A stretch of 64,000 nucleotides of DNA from Flavobacterium sp. GT3R68 (GTDB lineage Bacteria > Bacteroidota > Bacteroidia > Flavobacteriales > Flavobacteriaceae): NCBI RefSeq assembly GCF_007109225.1, contig NZ_VJZK01000001.1, forward strand, positions 392,731 to 456,730, given 5' to 3'. The position numbers and the translations under genes were made by a program. Numbering within the stretch: position 1 is the first letter of the stretch; each line of letters starts with the position of its first letter. The notes under the pieces are model-generated. The model worked only from the letters and a program-made list of their open reading frames with translations. It did not search any database and was not told the origin of the DNA. Shown in pieces: positions 17,691 through 25,293 of the stretch.

Positions 17691-17723
17691 ACACCCGAAA
17701 TATTTAAACAAAACTATAAAAAA

Positions 17724-18083
17724 ATGGGCACCATAAAATTAAAAAATATACGCACGTATTCCTACCACGGCTGTCTGGTTGAGGAAGGAAAAATTGGATC
17801 GGACTACGCCATTAATTTGGAAATCAAAACCGATTTGAGGAAATCCTGTCTTTCAGATAACCTAAAAGATACTGTGGATTATGTGCTTTTGAATACCATA
17901 GTAGTGGAAGAAATGGACGTCCGTTCTCATTTATTGGAACATGTCGGGCATCGCATTATTACTCGGATCTTTAAGGAAATACCGTCGGTTTCGAGAATCT
18001 TTTTAGGGGTTTCAAAACTGAATCCGCCTATTGGTGGTGATGTTGAAGCAGTTACCATTGAAATGGAAGAATATAGAAATTAG
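17724..18083 (+). CDS. folB: dihydroneopterin aldolase
   Basis: FolB cleaves 7,8-dihydroneopterin to 6-hydroxymethyl-dihydropterin and glycolaldehyde in folate synthesis. The 119-residue length is typical. Expected functional residues are visible: glutamate 20/21 in YHGCLVEEG, tyrosine 53 in TVDYVLL and lysine 98 in KLNPPIGGD, the general acid/base. It is an isolated gene, divergent from glnS and followed by tRNA-Cys. No other folate gene is close. Confidence 0.93.
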   Translation: MGTIKLKNIRTYSYHGCLVEEGKIGSDYAINLEIKTDLRKSCLSDNLKDTVDYVLLNTIVVEEMDVRSHLLEHVGHRIITRIFKEIPSVSRIFLGVSKLNPPIGGDVEAVTIEMEEYRN

Positions 18084-18140
18084 AGTTCGGGAATTATCCA
18101 GCGGGAATACGACTTTCTTAAAATTTTTTAAAGTTTTAAT

Positions 18141-18171
18141 TTTAAAACTTTAATCTTTTTAATTACATTTG
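18141..18171 (+). promoter_or_regulatory. promoter of tRNA-Cys
   Basis: TTTA (18141-18144), a 19-base spacer and TACATTTG (18164-18171) match the Bacteroidota consensus with one mismatch. Transcription would begin about 10 bases before the mature tRNA. The upstream box lies within the right arm of a small AAAGTTTTAA inverted repeat that may end folB transcription. Confidence 0.65.
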
Positions 18172-18187
18172 CCATCCATTCAATAAT

Positions 18188-18258
18188 GGCGTCGTGGCCG
18201 AGTGGCTAGGCTGGGCTCTGCAAAAGCTCCTACTGCGGTTCGAATCCGCACGATGCCT
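18188..18258 (+). tRNA. tRNA-Cys (GCA)
   Basis: The 71-base cloverleaf has a seven-pair acceptor stem (GGCGTCG/CGATGCC, one G-T pair) and D-arm GCCGAGTGGC. The anticodon stem GGGCT/AGCTC closes the loop CTGCAAA, giving anticodon GCA. The T-arm is GCGGTTCGAATCCGC. The discriminator base is T, as cysteinyl-tRNA synthetase expects. CCA is not encoded. A strong terminator follows 2 bases later. Confidence 0.96.
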
Positions 18259-18260
18259 CT

Positions 18261-18292
18261 AAAAAGAGATACTGAAAAGTGTCTCTTTTTTT
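18261..18292 (+). terminator. terminator of tRNA-Cys
   Basis: AGAGATACT and AGTGTCTCT pair over nine bases (one G-T) around a GAAA tetraloop, followed by a run of T bases. Confidence 0.88.
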
Positions 18293-18296
18293 ATTA

Positions 18297-18425
18297 GTAA
18301 TTTTTAAGAAAAATTAATTAAAGGGATTCGCGCACTCCTAACAATTTAACCTTCAAAAGCTATTTGCAGGCTTTTTTTTGGTAATTTTTAAGAAAAATTA
18401 TGCAAAGAAGTGTTCGAATCCGCAC
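18297..18425. repeat. direct repeats and tRNA-Cys T-arm duplication
   Basis: GTAATTTTTAAGAAAAATTA occurs exactly twice (18297-18316 and 18381-18400), 84 bases apart. GTTCGAATCCGCAC of the tRNA-Cys T-arm (18238-18251) is repeated exactly at 18412-18425, 174 bases downstream, without the rest of the tRNA. Duplication of a tRNA 3' segment is typical of integrase attachment sites, so this may be an empty or decayed att region. It could also be what is left of a lost second tRNA copy. No integrase is present. Confidence 0.55.
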
Positions 18426-18533
18426 TGATAATAGAAAATTATTAAAGAAAATGGGAGGTTCACTTTATAAAGAGATGTTAAAATATGCGAGATGCCTTGG
18501 AAACCTCAAAGTAAAACAGGTTGAAAAATTAAA

Positions 18534-19214
18534 TTATTCTATCTTCTCCAATGCCTTTTTGACCATTTTCTGATCACTAGGGTACCAACCCTGCAACATG
18601 ATGGCTAATCCGAATACTATCAGCAGGAGACTAATTAACTTTTTGACTTTTAGGATATTGGTTGGTGTTAATTTGTGACGCAATTGTTTCGCCAAAAGTA
18701 TCTTTCCGGCATCCACAACCAAATATGTCCCAATCACGGAACTAAAGAACGTAATCATTCGGGAGGTTTCCAATTGCAATTTTGGTCCAATTGTAATTAA
18801 AATCAAAAACCAGAATAACAATACACCTACGTTGATGAAATTCAGTAAAAAGCCCTTGACAAAGAGGCTAAAATAATTTTTTTTAATCAATCCGACAATG
18901 ACTTCCTCATCGTCATTTACCAATGCTATTTTCCGTAAACGGATAAAAGAAACCAGACCATATGTCAGCATTAAGATACCTCCAAAAATGAAGATTGCAG
19001 GGTCGTTTTTGATGGTTTGGATGAGTCGGTAACTACTGAAATAAGCAACAGCAATAAAAAAAATATCGGCCAAAACCACACCTAAGTCAAATATTATCGC
19101 CGCTCTGAATCCTTTTACAGCACTGGTTTCCAGTAATACAAAGAAAACAGGGCCGATTAAAAAACTTAAAAAAAATCCAAGTGGAATTCCCGTTAGAATA
19201 TCTCCTATCATCAA
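18534..19214 (-). CDS. LysE-family transporter
   Basis: This 226-residue inner-membrane protein has six hydrophobic helices. The N-terminal segment GDILTGIPLGFFLSFLIGPVFF contains the GP motif of LysE/RhtB exporters, and ARG-like FRAAIIFDLGVVLADIFFI follows. The family exports amino acids or related small molecules; the substrate cannot be assigned. A CAAATATA (-7 box on the minus strand) at 19236-19243 lies between it and the head-GIN gene, which suggests a separate promoter. The C-terminus is long and charged. Confidence 0.87.
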   Translation of the reverse strand: MMIGDILTGIPLGFFLSFLIGPVFFVLLETSAVKGFRAAIIFDLGVVLADIFFIAVAYFSSYRLIQTIKNDPAIFIFGGILMLTYGLVSFIRLRKIALVNDDEEVIVGLIKKNYFSLFVKGFLLNFINVGVLLFWFLILITIGPKLQLETSRMITFFSSVIGTYLVVDAGKILLAKQLRHKLTPTNILKVKKLISLLLIVFGLAIMLQGWYPSDQKMVKKALEKIE

Positions 19215-19245
19215 ATGAACTTATAAATTTGAATGCAAATATACA

Positions 19246-19920
19246 CTATCGGTTGCTTTCGTTAATAGATCCGCCAAGTCTAGTTTTTTGATTGATCTGT
19301 TTGGGTTTGCCAAAAATTGTAATATTTCCACCGGCTGTGACCTTAGCATCAACCAATTCAGAAGCTCTGATGTCTGCGCTTCCACCTGCATTTACGTTGA
19401 CTGTAGTCTGTTCGGTTTGCAATTTTTCGGCCCTTAGGAGACCTCCTGAAGAAACTGCCGCATTTTGATTGACTGCAGATCCTTCTATTTCAATGATGCC
19501 TCCCGAAGCCAAACGGATATCTGCTTTTTTGACTTCTAATTTTAGTTTAACGGACGATCCTTCCTTGGCATGAATCGTCATGGCTATTTGTTTGAATGTT
19601 TTTTCACCGGAAATATAGGAACCTTCATTTGCTTCAATGCTTTCTATTTTCTGGAAATACAAAAGCGCTGTGATATCCTCTCCTTTTAATAATTTACCTA
19701 ATGGCATCCTGATTTTTAGTTCTCCGTTCTTATTGACCACTTCCACTTCTCCAGCATTGTTTCCAGAGATCTCAATCTTATTTTCATTGGATGGAATCAA
19801 CTTTACCGAGATTTTATCAAAGACTGATACGCCATCAAAATCTCCTAAGTTTTTAGTGTTTTTTTCTTGCGAAAACCCAATCTGGGCCAGTAAAAGCAAG
19901 ACAATCAACTTATATTTCAT
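19246..19920 (-). CDS. head GIN domain-containing protein (DUF2807)
   Basis: This 224-residue exported protein has a signal peptide (MKYKLIVLLLLAQIGFS, then QEKNTK). A right-handed beta-helix-like region follows, typical of the putative auto-transporter adhesin/head-GIN family. Marks are GVSVFDKISVKLIPS, repeated short strands with ASGG, VSSGG and NAGGSADIRAS, and a C-terminal TAGGNITIFGKPK. The family is abundant in Bacteroidota and its function is unknown. It starts 9 bases after the rnr stop codon, so it is probably expressed with rnr. Confidence 0.87.
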   Translation of the reverse strand: MKYKLIVLLLLAQIGFSQEKNTKNLGDFDGVSVFDKISVKLIPSNENKIEISGNNAGEVEVVNKNGELKIRMPLGKLLKGEDITALLYFQKIESIEANEGSYISGEKTFKQIAMTIHAKEGSSVKLKLEVKKADIRLASGGIIEIEGSAVNQNAAVSSGGLLRAEKLQTEQTTVNVNAGGSADIRASELVDAKVTAGGNITIFGKPKQINQKTRLGGSINESNR

Positions 19921-19929
19921 TGTTTTATT

Positions 19930-22122
19930 TTAATAAAGTTTACTTTCATTTTTTCTTATAAAATTAAAATCCAATTGTTTTTTAACCAAATCGGCATTTT
20001 TAACTTTAACATAGATTTCATCTCCTAATTGCAATAGATTATGCGTTGTAGCACCCACTAAAGCATATTGTTTTTCATCAAAAGTATAATAGTCATCCTT
20101 GATTTCCCTAATCCGGACCATTCCTTCACATTTATTTTCGATGATTTCAACAAAAATTCCCCATTCGGTCACACCGGAAATAACCCCTAAAAACTCCTGA
20201 TCTTTATGATCCTGCATATAACGCACCTGCATATATTTGATACTGTCTCGCTCTGCATTGGTCGCTAAACCTTCCATGCTGGACGAATGCAGACATTTTG
20301 TTTCATACAGATCCTCATCCACCGATTTTCCTCCGTCTAAATAATGCTGCAATAAACGATGCACCATAACGTCCGGATAACGACGGATTGGCGAGGTGAA
20401 ATGCGAATAATAATCAAAAGCCAAACCGTAATGTCCAATATTATCAGTCGAATATTTGGCTTTGCTCATACTTCGGATTACTAAAGTATCTATCAGGTTT
20501 TGTTCTTTTGTACCAACCACATCACTCAACAAACCATTCAGGGATTTTGAAATATCCTCTTTATTGCTTAGATCGATTTTATGTCCAAACTTTGCAATAA
20601 GCGTCTGCATTGCTAATAATTTATCCTCATTCGGTTCATCGTGAATACGATAGACGAACGTTTTCTTTTGTTTTCCGATATATTCAGCGACTTTTCTGTT
20701 GGCCAAAAGCATGAATTCCTCAATCAGATGATTGGCATCTTTTGAAATTTTGAAGAACACACCTACCGGTTCGTATTTGGCATTCAGATTAAATTTTACT
20801 TCGACTTTATCAAAAGAAATAGCACCTTCGGCCATTCTCTTTCTTCGTAAAATTTTTGCTAATTGATCTAGTTTTAAAGTGGCCGCAACGATATCATCGG
20901 AAACCTGGTAGGACTTTCCGGTAATTGAAATATCTTCCCGAATTGCACCATCTTTGGTTTCAATAATCTGCTGTGCTTCTTCATACGAGAATCGCTGATC
21001 CGAATAGATTACGGTTCTTCCAAACCATTCATTGATAACTTGTGATTTTTCGTTTATTTCAAAAACAGCGGAGAATGTATATTTTTCCTCATTAGGACGT
21101 AACGAACAGGCAAAATTAGATAATACTTCCGGCAACATCGGCACTACCCTGTCAACCAAATAAACAGAGGTAGCTCTCTGGTAAGCTTCATCATCTAAGA
21201 TAGTTCCTTCTTCCAGATAATAGGAAACATCGGCAATATGAACACCTATTTCATAATTTCCGTTTTCTAATATCTTGAAAGATAACGCATCATCAAAATC
21301 TTTCGCATCTTTTGGATCAATCGTAAAAGTCAACGTATCGCGCATATCACGACGGTTGGCGATTTCGCTTTCCTGAATGGAAGTATCTATTTTTTGGGCA
21401 TACAATTCAACTTCTAAAGGAAATTCTGCCGGTAAACCGTACTCGGCTAAAATCGCATGGATTTCAGTATTGTGTTCTCCGGGTCTTCCCAGAACTTTGA
21501 TAACAGAACCAAACGGGCTGTCGGCTCGTGCTGGCCAGTCTTCGATATGGACTAAAACCACATCACCATTTTGAGCTTCGTTTAATTTATTTTTTGGAAT
21601 AAAAATATCAGTATACATTTTTGGATTGGCAGTCGATACAAAGGCAAAATTCTTCTGTATGTCAATAACTCCAACAAAATCTGTTTTCTTTCTTTCAAGG
21701 ACTTCTATAACCTCTCCTTCGGCTCTTTTACCGCTTCTTCGGTTATACACGTAGACTTTTACGGTATCACCATCCAAAGCGTGATTTAAATTGTTGGTCG
21801 GAATAAACACATCTTCTGTAAAATCAGGACAGACAAAATAAGCCGTTTTACGACCGGTCATGTCCACTTTTCCTTCGTAGTAATCTTTACTGGCAGCTAC
21901 CACGACATATTTACCGGGTTCTGTCTCATCAATCTTATTTTGTGCTTTGAGTATTTTCAAGTCTTTGATAATCTGATTTCTGCTTTGCGTATCATCAAGC
22001 TCGAGCTTGGCTCCTATCTGTTTGTAGTTGAATACCTTATTTGCGTTTTGGGATAATACTTTTAAAATTTTTGCGGTTAAATCCTGCTCCTTCTTAACCG
22101 GCTTTCTAAGTCTTTTACTCAT
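19930..22122 (-). CDS. rnr: ribonuclease R
   Basis: RNase R is a processive 3'-5' exoribonuclease for structured RNA and rRNA quality control. The 730-residue protein starts with a basic tract and a winged-helix region (about 15-75). Cold-shock domains follow, then the RNB catalytic domain with the metal-binding aspartates in TIDPKDAKDFDDALSF (about 268-283). The conserved HFTSPIRRYPDVMVHR lies near 580, and a C-terminal S1 domain at about 645-725. It is transcribed away from the candidate origin, with DUF2007 divergent. Confidence 0.97.
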   Translation of the reverse strand: MSKRLRKPVKKEQDLTAKILKVLSQNANKVFNYKQIGAKLELDDTQSRNQIIKDLKILKAQNKIDETEPGKYVVVAASKDYYEGKVDMTGRKTAYFVCPDFTEDVFIPTNNLNHALDGDTVKVYVYNRRSGKRAEGEVIEVLERKKTDFVGVIDIQKNFAFVSTANPKMYTDIFIPKNKLNEAQNGDVVLVHIEDWPARADSPFGSVIKVLGRPGEHNTEIHAILAEYGLPAEFPLEVELYAQKIDTSIQESEIANRRDMRDTLTFTIDPKDAKDFDDALSFKILENGNYEIGVHIADVSYYLEEGTILDDEAYQRATSVYLVDRVVPMLPEVLSNFACSLRPNEEKYTFSAVFEINEKSQVINEWFGRTVIYSDQRFSYEEAQQIIETKDGAIREDISITGKSYQVSDDIVAATLKLDQLAKILRRKRMAEGAISFDKVEVKFNLNAKYEPVGVFFKISKDANHLIEEFMLLANRKVAEYIGKQKKTFVYRIHDEPNEDKLLAMQTLIAKFGHKIDLSNKEDISKSLNGLLSDVVGTKEQNLIDTLVIRSMSKAKYSTDNIGHYGLAFDYYSHFTSPIRRYPDVMVHRLLQHYLDGGKSVDEDLYETKCLHSSSMEGLATNAERDSIKYMQVRYMQDHKDQEFLGVISGVTEWGIFVEIIENKCEGMVRIREIKDDYYTFDEKQYALVGATTHNLLQLGDEIYVKVKNADLVKKQLDFNFIRKNESKLY

Positions 22123-22268
22123 AAATCTTTTCTTATAAGGTTGAAAATTACAAAATAGTTATCAGATGTTTACTGTTAATACCCAGATTTAAATAAAATA
22201 TAACTTTTGTAAAGGATTAAAATTTAAAAATCCAAATCTTCGTATCTTTATATAAAGATTTAAAAAAT

Positions 22269-22508
22269 ATGGAAGAGTTTATCACGGTCGCCTATTTTTA
22301 TTATCCTCATGAAATCGTTATCCTGAAACATCTTCTTGAAGAATCACAATTGCAATATTATTTCGAGAACGAAATGATGACTATTATTGCCCCAATGTAT
22401 TCTCAGGCTTTAGGAGGTATCCGATTAAAAATCCATCCCAACGATGTTGAAGAAGCTAAAGCCATTTTAGACCAATTAAACGATGAAACTAATTTAAAAA
22501 TCGTTTAA
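22269..22508 (+). CDS. DUF2007 domain-containing protein
   Basis: This 79-residue cytosolic protein has the DUF2007 (putative signal-transducing protein) layout. An early FYYPHEIVILKHLLEES segment is followed by YYFENEM, a central PMYSQALGGIRLKIHPNDVEEA and a final AKAILDQLN helix. It resembles a small ferredoxin-like alpha/beta fold. The role is unknown. It is the first rightward gene after the strand switch and borders the 626-base noncoding candidate origin. Confidence 0.85.
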   Translation: MEEFITVAYFYYPHEIVILKHLLEESQLQYYFENEMMTIIAPMYSQALGGIRLKIHPNDVEEAKAILDQLNDETNLKIV

Positions 22509-23134
22509 CTGCAGAAAAGTTGTCAACATATATTAAATACAACAAAAAGAAAATTTAAATTTAAAATATTTTTTGATGGTTATTATAGCGTGTTAATAGC
22601 TACAATAAGTTTATTTTAAAAAGTATTGATTTAGGGTTATGAATTATTATATATAGTTATCAACAGCTATAAAAAAGGATAATGATCTTAAAGCGAACCG
22701 ATTTCACTTTTTGATTAACAACTGTTAACAATTGAAAATTGACTGTTTTTGTAGATAAGTTCACAAAACCATTTTTGTTAACAACAGCCTTTTTGATATT
22801 GATAACTATTCTAAAAATTCATCGAACTAAATTAGTTTTTTTCAACCCGGTTTTGGATTAGGTTTTTTTTCCGGATAACCAAAAAATACTTCTAAAATTC
22901 GATATCAAGTTATTAACAGTTCCTGTTAAATTAAAGTAAACTGAAAATCAATCGTTTATGGAATACTGTTAACATTACAAAAAATTAACAATTAAATTAC
23001 ATTATCAACAATCCTAAAAATGTCTATAATAGCTGATTATCAATAGGTTTAGCCTTGTTGAAATAAACTAAAAACAGTTATTAACCAATCATATCTTTTT
23101 GGTAAATTTGTAAACAACAAAACACAACGACAAA
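22509..23134. other. oriC: candidate chromosomal replication origin (oriC)
   Basis: These 626 bases hold no credible ORF and are very AT-rich. DnaA-box-like words, one base off TTATNCACA, are TTATCAACA at 22657-22665 and 23002-23010. Looser forms are TTGTCAACA (22520-22528) and TTATCAATA (23037-23045). TGTTAACA palindromic words recur at 22723, 22776 and 22967, the second inside TTGTTAACAACA. An AT-only stretch near 22551-22573 could serve as the unwinding element. Genes to the left are mostly leftward and those to the right mostly rightward, as expected of an origin. parS-like sites lie about 20 kb away. dnaA itself is not in the window. Confidence 0.6.
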
Positions 23135-23566
23135 ATGAAAATCTCCATTGGAAACGACCACGCAGGACCAGAGTATAAAAAAGCCATCATAAAAATGCTT
23201 GAAGAAAAAGGACATCAGGTGACCAATTATGGTACCGATACTTCTGAAAGTGTCGATTATCCTGATTTTGCACACCCTGTTGCCAACGATATCACTAACG
23301 GTAAAGCGGATTTCGGAATCGTCATCTGCGGAAGCGGCAACGGAATAGCGATGTCGGCCAACAAACACCAAGGTGTACGCGCCGCTCTGTGCTGGACAAA
23401 AGAAATAGCCGAATTGGCACGCCAGCATAATGACGCGAATGTGATCAGTATTCCGGCGAGATATACCTCTATAAAACAAGCAGAAGAAATGGTGGCCACG
23501 TTTATCGCCACTGCTTTTGAAGGCGGAAGACACCAAAACAGGGTGGATAAAATCGCCTGTCAATAA
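23135..23566 (+). CDS. rpiB: ribose 5-phosphate isomerase B
   Basis: RpiB interconverts ribose 5-phosphate and ribulose 5-phosphate in the pentose phosphate pathway. At 143 residues it has the usual length. Family marks are GNDHAGPEYK (6-15), DYPDFAHPVA, and the catalytic cysteine 65 in VICGSGNGIAMSANK, followed by RAALCW and the HNDANVISIPAR segment. A TAAATTTG box lies at 23103-23110, 25 bases before the ATG. The CDF transporter starts 16 bases downstream and is probably co-transcribed. Confidence 0.95.
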   Translation: MKISIGNDHAGPEYKKAIIKMLEEKGHQVTNYGTDTSESVDYPDFAHPVANDITNGKADFGIVICGSGNGIAMSANKHQGVRAALCWTKEIAELARQHNDANVISIPARYTSIKQAEEMVATFIATAFEGGRHQNRVDKIACQ

Positions 23567-23582
23567 TTCTTAAAATCAATAC

Positions 23583-24497
23583 ATGATGCACAGCCATTCC
23601 CATGTCCATATTCACAAACATGAAGTAAAAGGGAAGAATCTATTGTTTTCGATTGTTTTAAACGTCATTATTACGGTGGCGCAGGTTGTGGGCGGGATTG
23701 TTTCCGGCAGTCTGGCATTGATTTCAGATGCGCTCCATAATTTTAGTGATGTATTGTCGTTGGTCTTTACTTATATTGCCCATAAACTTTCCCGCAAAAA
23801 AGCGTCAATTAACCAAACGTTCGGTTTCAAAAGAGCTGAACTGATTGCCGCGTTTATCAATTCGATGACCTTGATTGTCGTGGCTATTTATTTGATAATT
23901 GAGGCTACACAACGATTTTTACACCCCGAGCCTATTGGTTCTACGTTAGTTATCTGGATGTCCATTCTGGGAATTGCCGCCAATGGTTTTTCAGCTTTAC
24001 TGCTGAAAGGCGACGCCGATAAAAATCTGAACATGAAATCGGCCTATCTGCATCTGTTTACAGATATGATGGCTTCTGTGGCTGTTTTGATCGGAGGTTT
24101 ATTAATGAAATATTTTAGCTGGTTTTGGGTCGACAGCGTCATGACTCTGATTATTGCTGTGTACTTGATAATAGTCGGTGTTGATTTGCTGAAAAGCTCT
24201 ACCAAAATGCTGATGCTTTTTACACCGGCACATATTGACATTAAGGAAATCGTGCGGGAAGTACATAAAATTCCAGGCGTAAATAAGCTGCATCATATTC
24301 ACGTCTGGCATCTTAATGATGAAGAATTGCATTTGGAAGCGCATTTGGACTGTCAGCAGGATATCAAAATGTCGGAGTTCAATGCATTACTTCATGAGGT
24401 GGAACAGGTATTGTTCCATAAATTCCATATAAACCATATCAATATTCAACCTGAATACAATAAGGAAGACCCAAAGGATTATATTGTTCAGGATTAA
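23583..24497 (+). CDS. cation diffusion facilitator (CDF) metal exporter
   Basis: This 304-residue protein is a CDF-family divalent metal/proton antiporter of the inner membrane. A histidine-rich N-terminus (HSHSHVHIHKHE, 3-14) can bind zinc. Six helices follow, with paired HxxxD sites: H52/D56 in DALHNFSD, and the second in HLFTDMM near 158-162. This is the CzcD/ZitB arrangement, pointing to zinc, cadmium or cobalt. The C-terminal cytosolic domain carries HHIHVWHLNDEELHLEAH, typical of metal-sensing CDF tails. Either of the first two methionines could start the protein. Confidence 0.93.
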   Translation: MMHSHSHVHIHKHEVKGKNLLFSIVLNVIITVAQVVGGIVSGSLALISDALHNFSDVLSLVFTYIAHKLSRKKASINQTFGFKRAELIAAFINSMTLIVVAIYLIIEATQRFLHPEPIGSTLVIWMSILGIAANGFSALLLKGDADKNLNMKSAYLHLFTDMMASVAVLIGGLLMKYFSWFWVDSVMTLIIAVYLIIVGVDLLKSSTKMLMLFTPAHIDIKEIVREVHKIPGVNKLHHIHVWHLNDEELHLEAHLDCQQDIKMSEFNALLHEVEQVLFHKFHINHINIQPEYNKEDPKDYIVQD

Positions 24498-24500
24498 TAT

Positions 24501-25100
24501 TTATCGCAAACCGTTTTCAAAATCAAGATTCAACGGCTCAGTATTCACTTCCAACCGTGCTGTTTTAACGTTGGTGGTCGCGATAGAGTTGTCTACTACC
24601 TCTAAAGTTAAATTATCGAACCAAATCTGCCCGGTACCTTTTATCAGGGCACCACAGGAAATTTTGGAAGCATTGGCAGGAACGTCCAATACGATTTCAT
24701 ATTTTTTCCAATCATTAGTACCGCGGATTGGTCGGTTTTGCATGTTATCAAAAGCAAGCGATTGTTGGGAATTAGGTTGTTCTACCCTCAGCCACAAACA
24801 CGCTTTTTCGGCAACATCGATCGTTTTGACATACCCGGACAATCGGATTCTTTGACCGGCATATTTTTTTGGTAAAAAACTTTGCATTAAGGTCCCGAAT
24901 CCAGTGATGTTGCTCGTTATGGATTTAACTGTGGCGGCATTTTTACCATCCATTCCGGAGCCTTTTTCTATACCCATATCATAGCTGGCAGGTTCGCTTC
25001 CGGATTTAAACCATCCTGGAGGAATTTCGAAAGCCGCGAAAGAAAGAAATGATAATGCCAAACCTATCAGCAAACTGCATTTAATAGTATTTGTTCTCAT
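24501..25100 (-). CDS. secreted protein with carbohydrate-binding-like jelly roll
   Basis: This 199-residue protein has a signal peptide (about 1-22, ending SFLSFAA). One beta-sandwich domain follows, with GFGTLMQSFLPKKYAGQRIRL, a SGYVKT strand, WLRVEQP, TNDWKKYEIVLDVP and GQIWFDNLTLEVV. This order is typical of carbohydrate-binding or galactose-binding-like domains. No catalytic domain is attached, so it is a stand-alone binding module. The 3' end is convergent with the CDF gene, separated by 3 bases. The function is unknown. Confidence 0.75.
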   Translation of the reverse strand: MRTNTIKCSLLIGLALSFLSFAAFEIPPGWFKSGSEPASYDMGIEKGSGMDGKNAATVKSITSNITGFGTLMQSFLPKKYAGQRIRLSGYVKTIDVAEKACLWLRVEQPNSQQSLAFDNMQNRPIRGTNDWKKYEIVLDVPANASKISCGALIKGTGQIWFDNLTLEVVDNSIATTNVKTARLEVNTEPLNLDFENGLR

Positions 25101-25293
25101 TTTTTTATGTTTTAATTAATACTTATTATTTATAGCACGTAGGCGGATTTGTAGTATTTGTTGTTTGATAATCAGCTAGTTATAAAGTTAAGAAAAAAAG
25201 CACAACCAACCGTTAAATTTTAGATTTATTTTAATAGGAAACCGTTTCGTTATGTATTTTTGTTTTTCATTTTTTTAACGCAAATGAGCAGTT

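Noticed and set aside
18400..18573. A 57-codon plus-strand ORF running through the tRNA T-arm duplicate into the end of the LysE gene.
   Set aside because: It starts inside a direct repeat, includes tRNA-derived sequence and overlaps a well-supported gene; no family features are visible.
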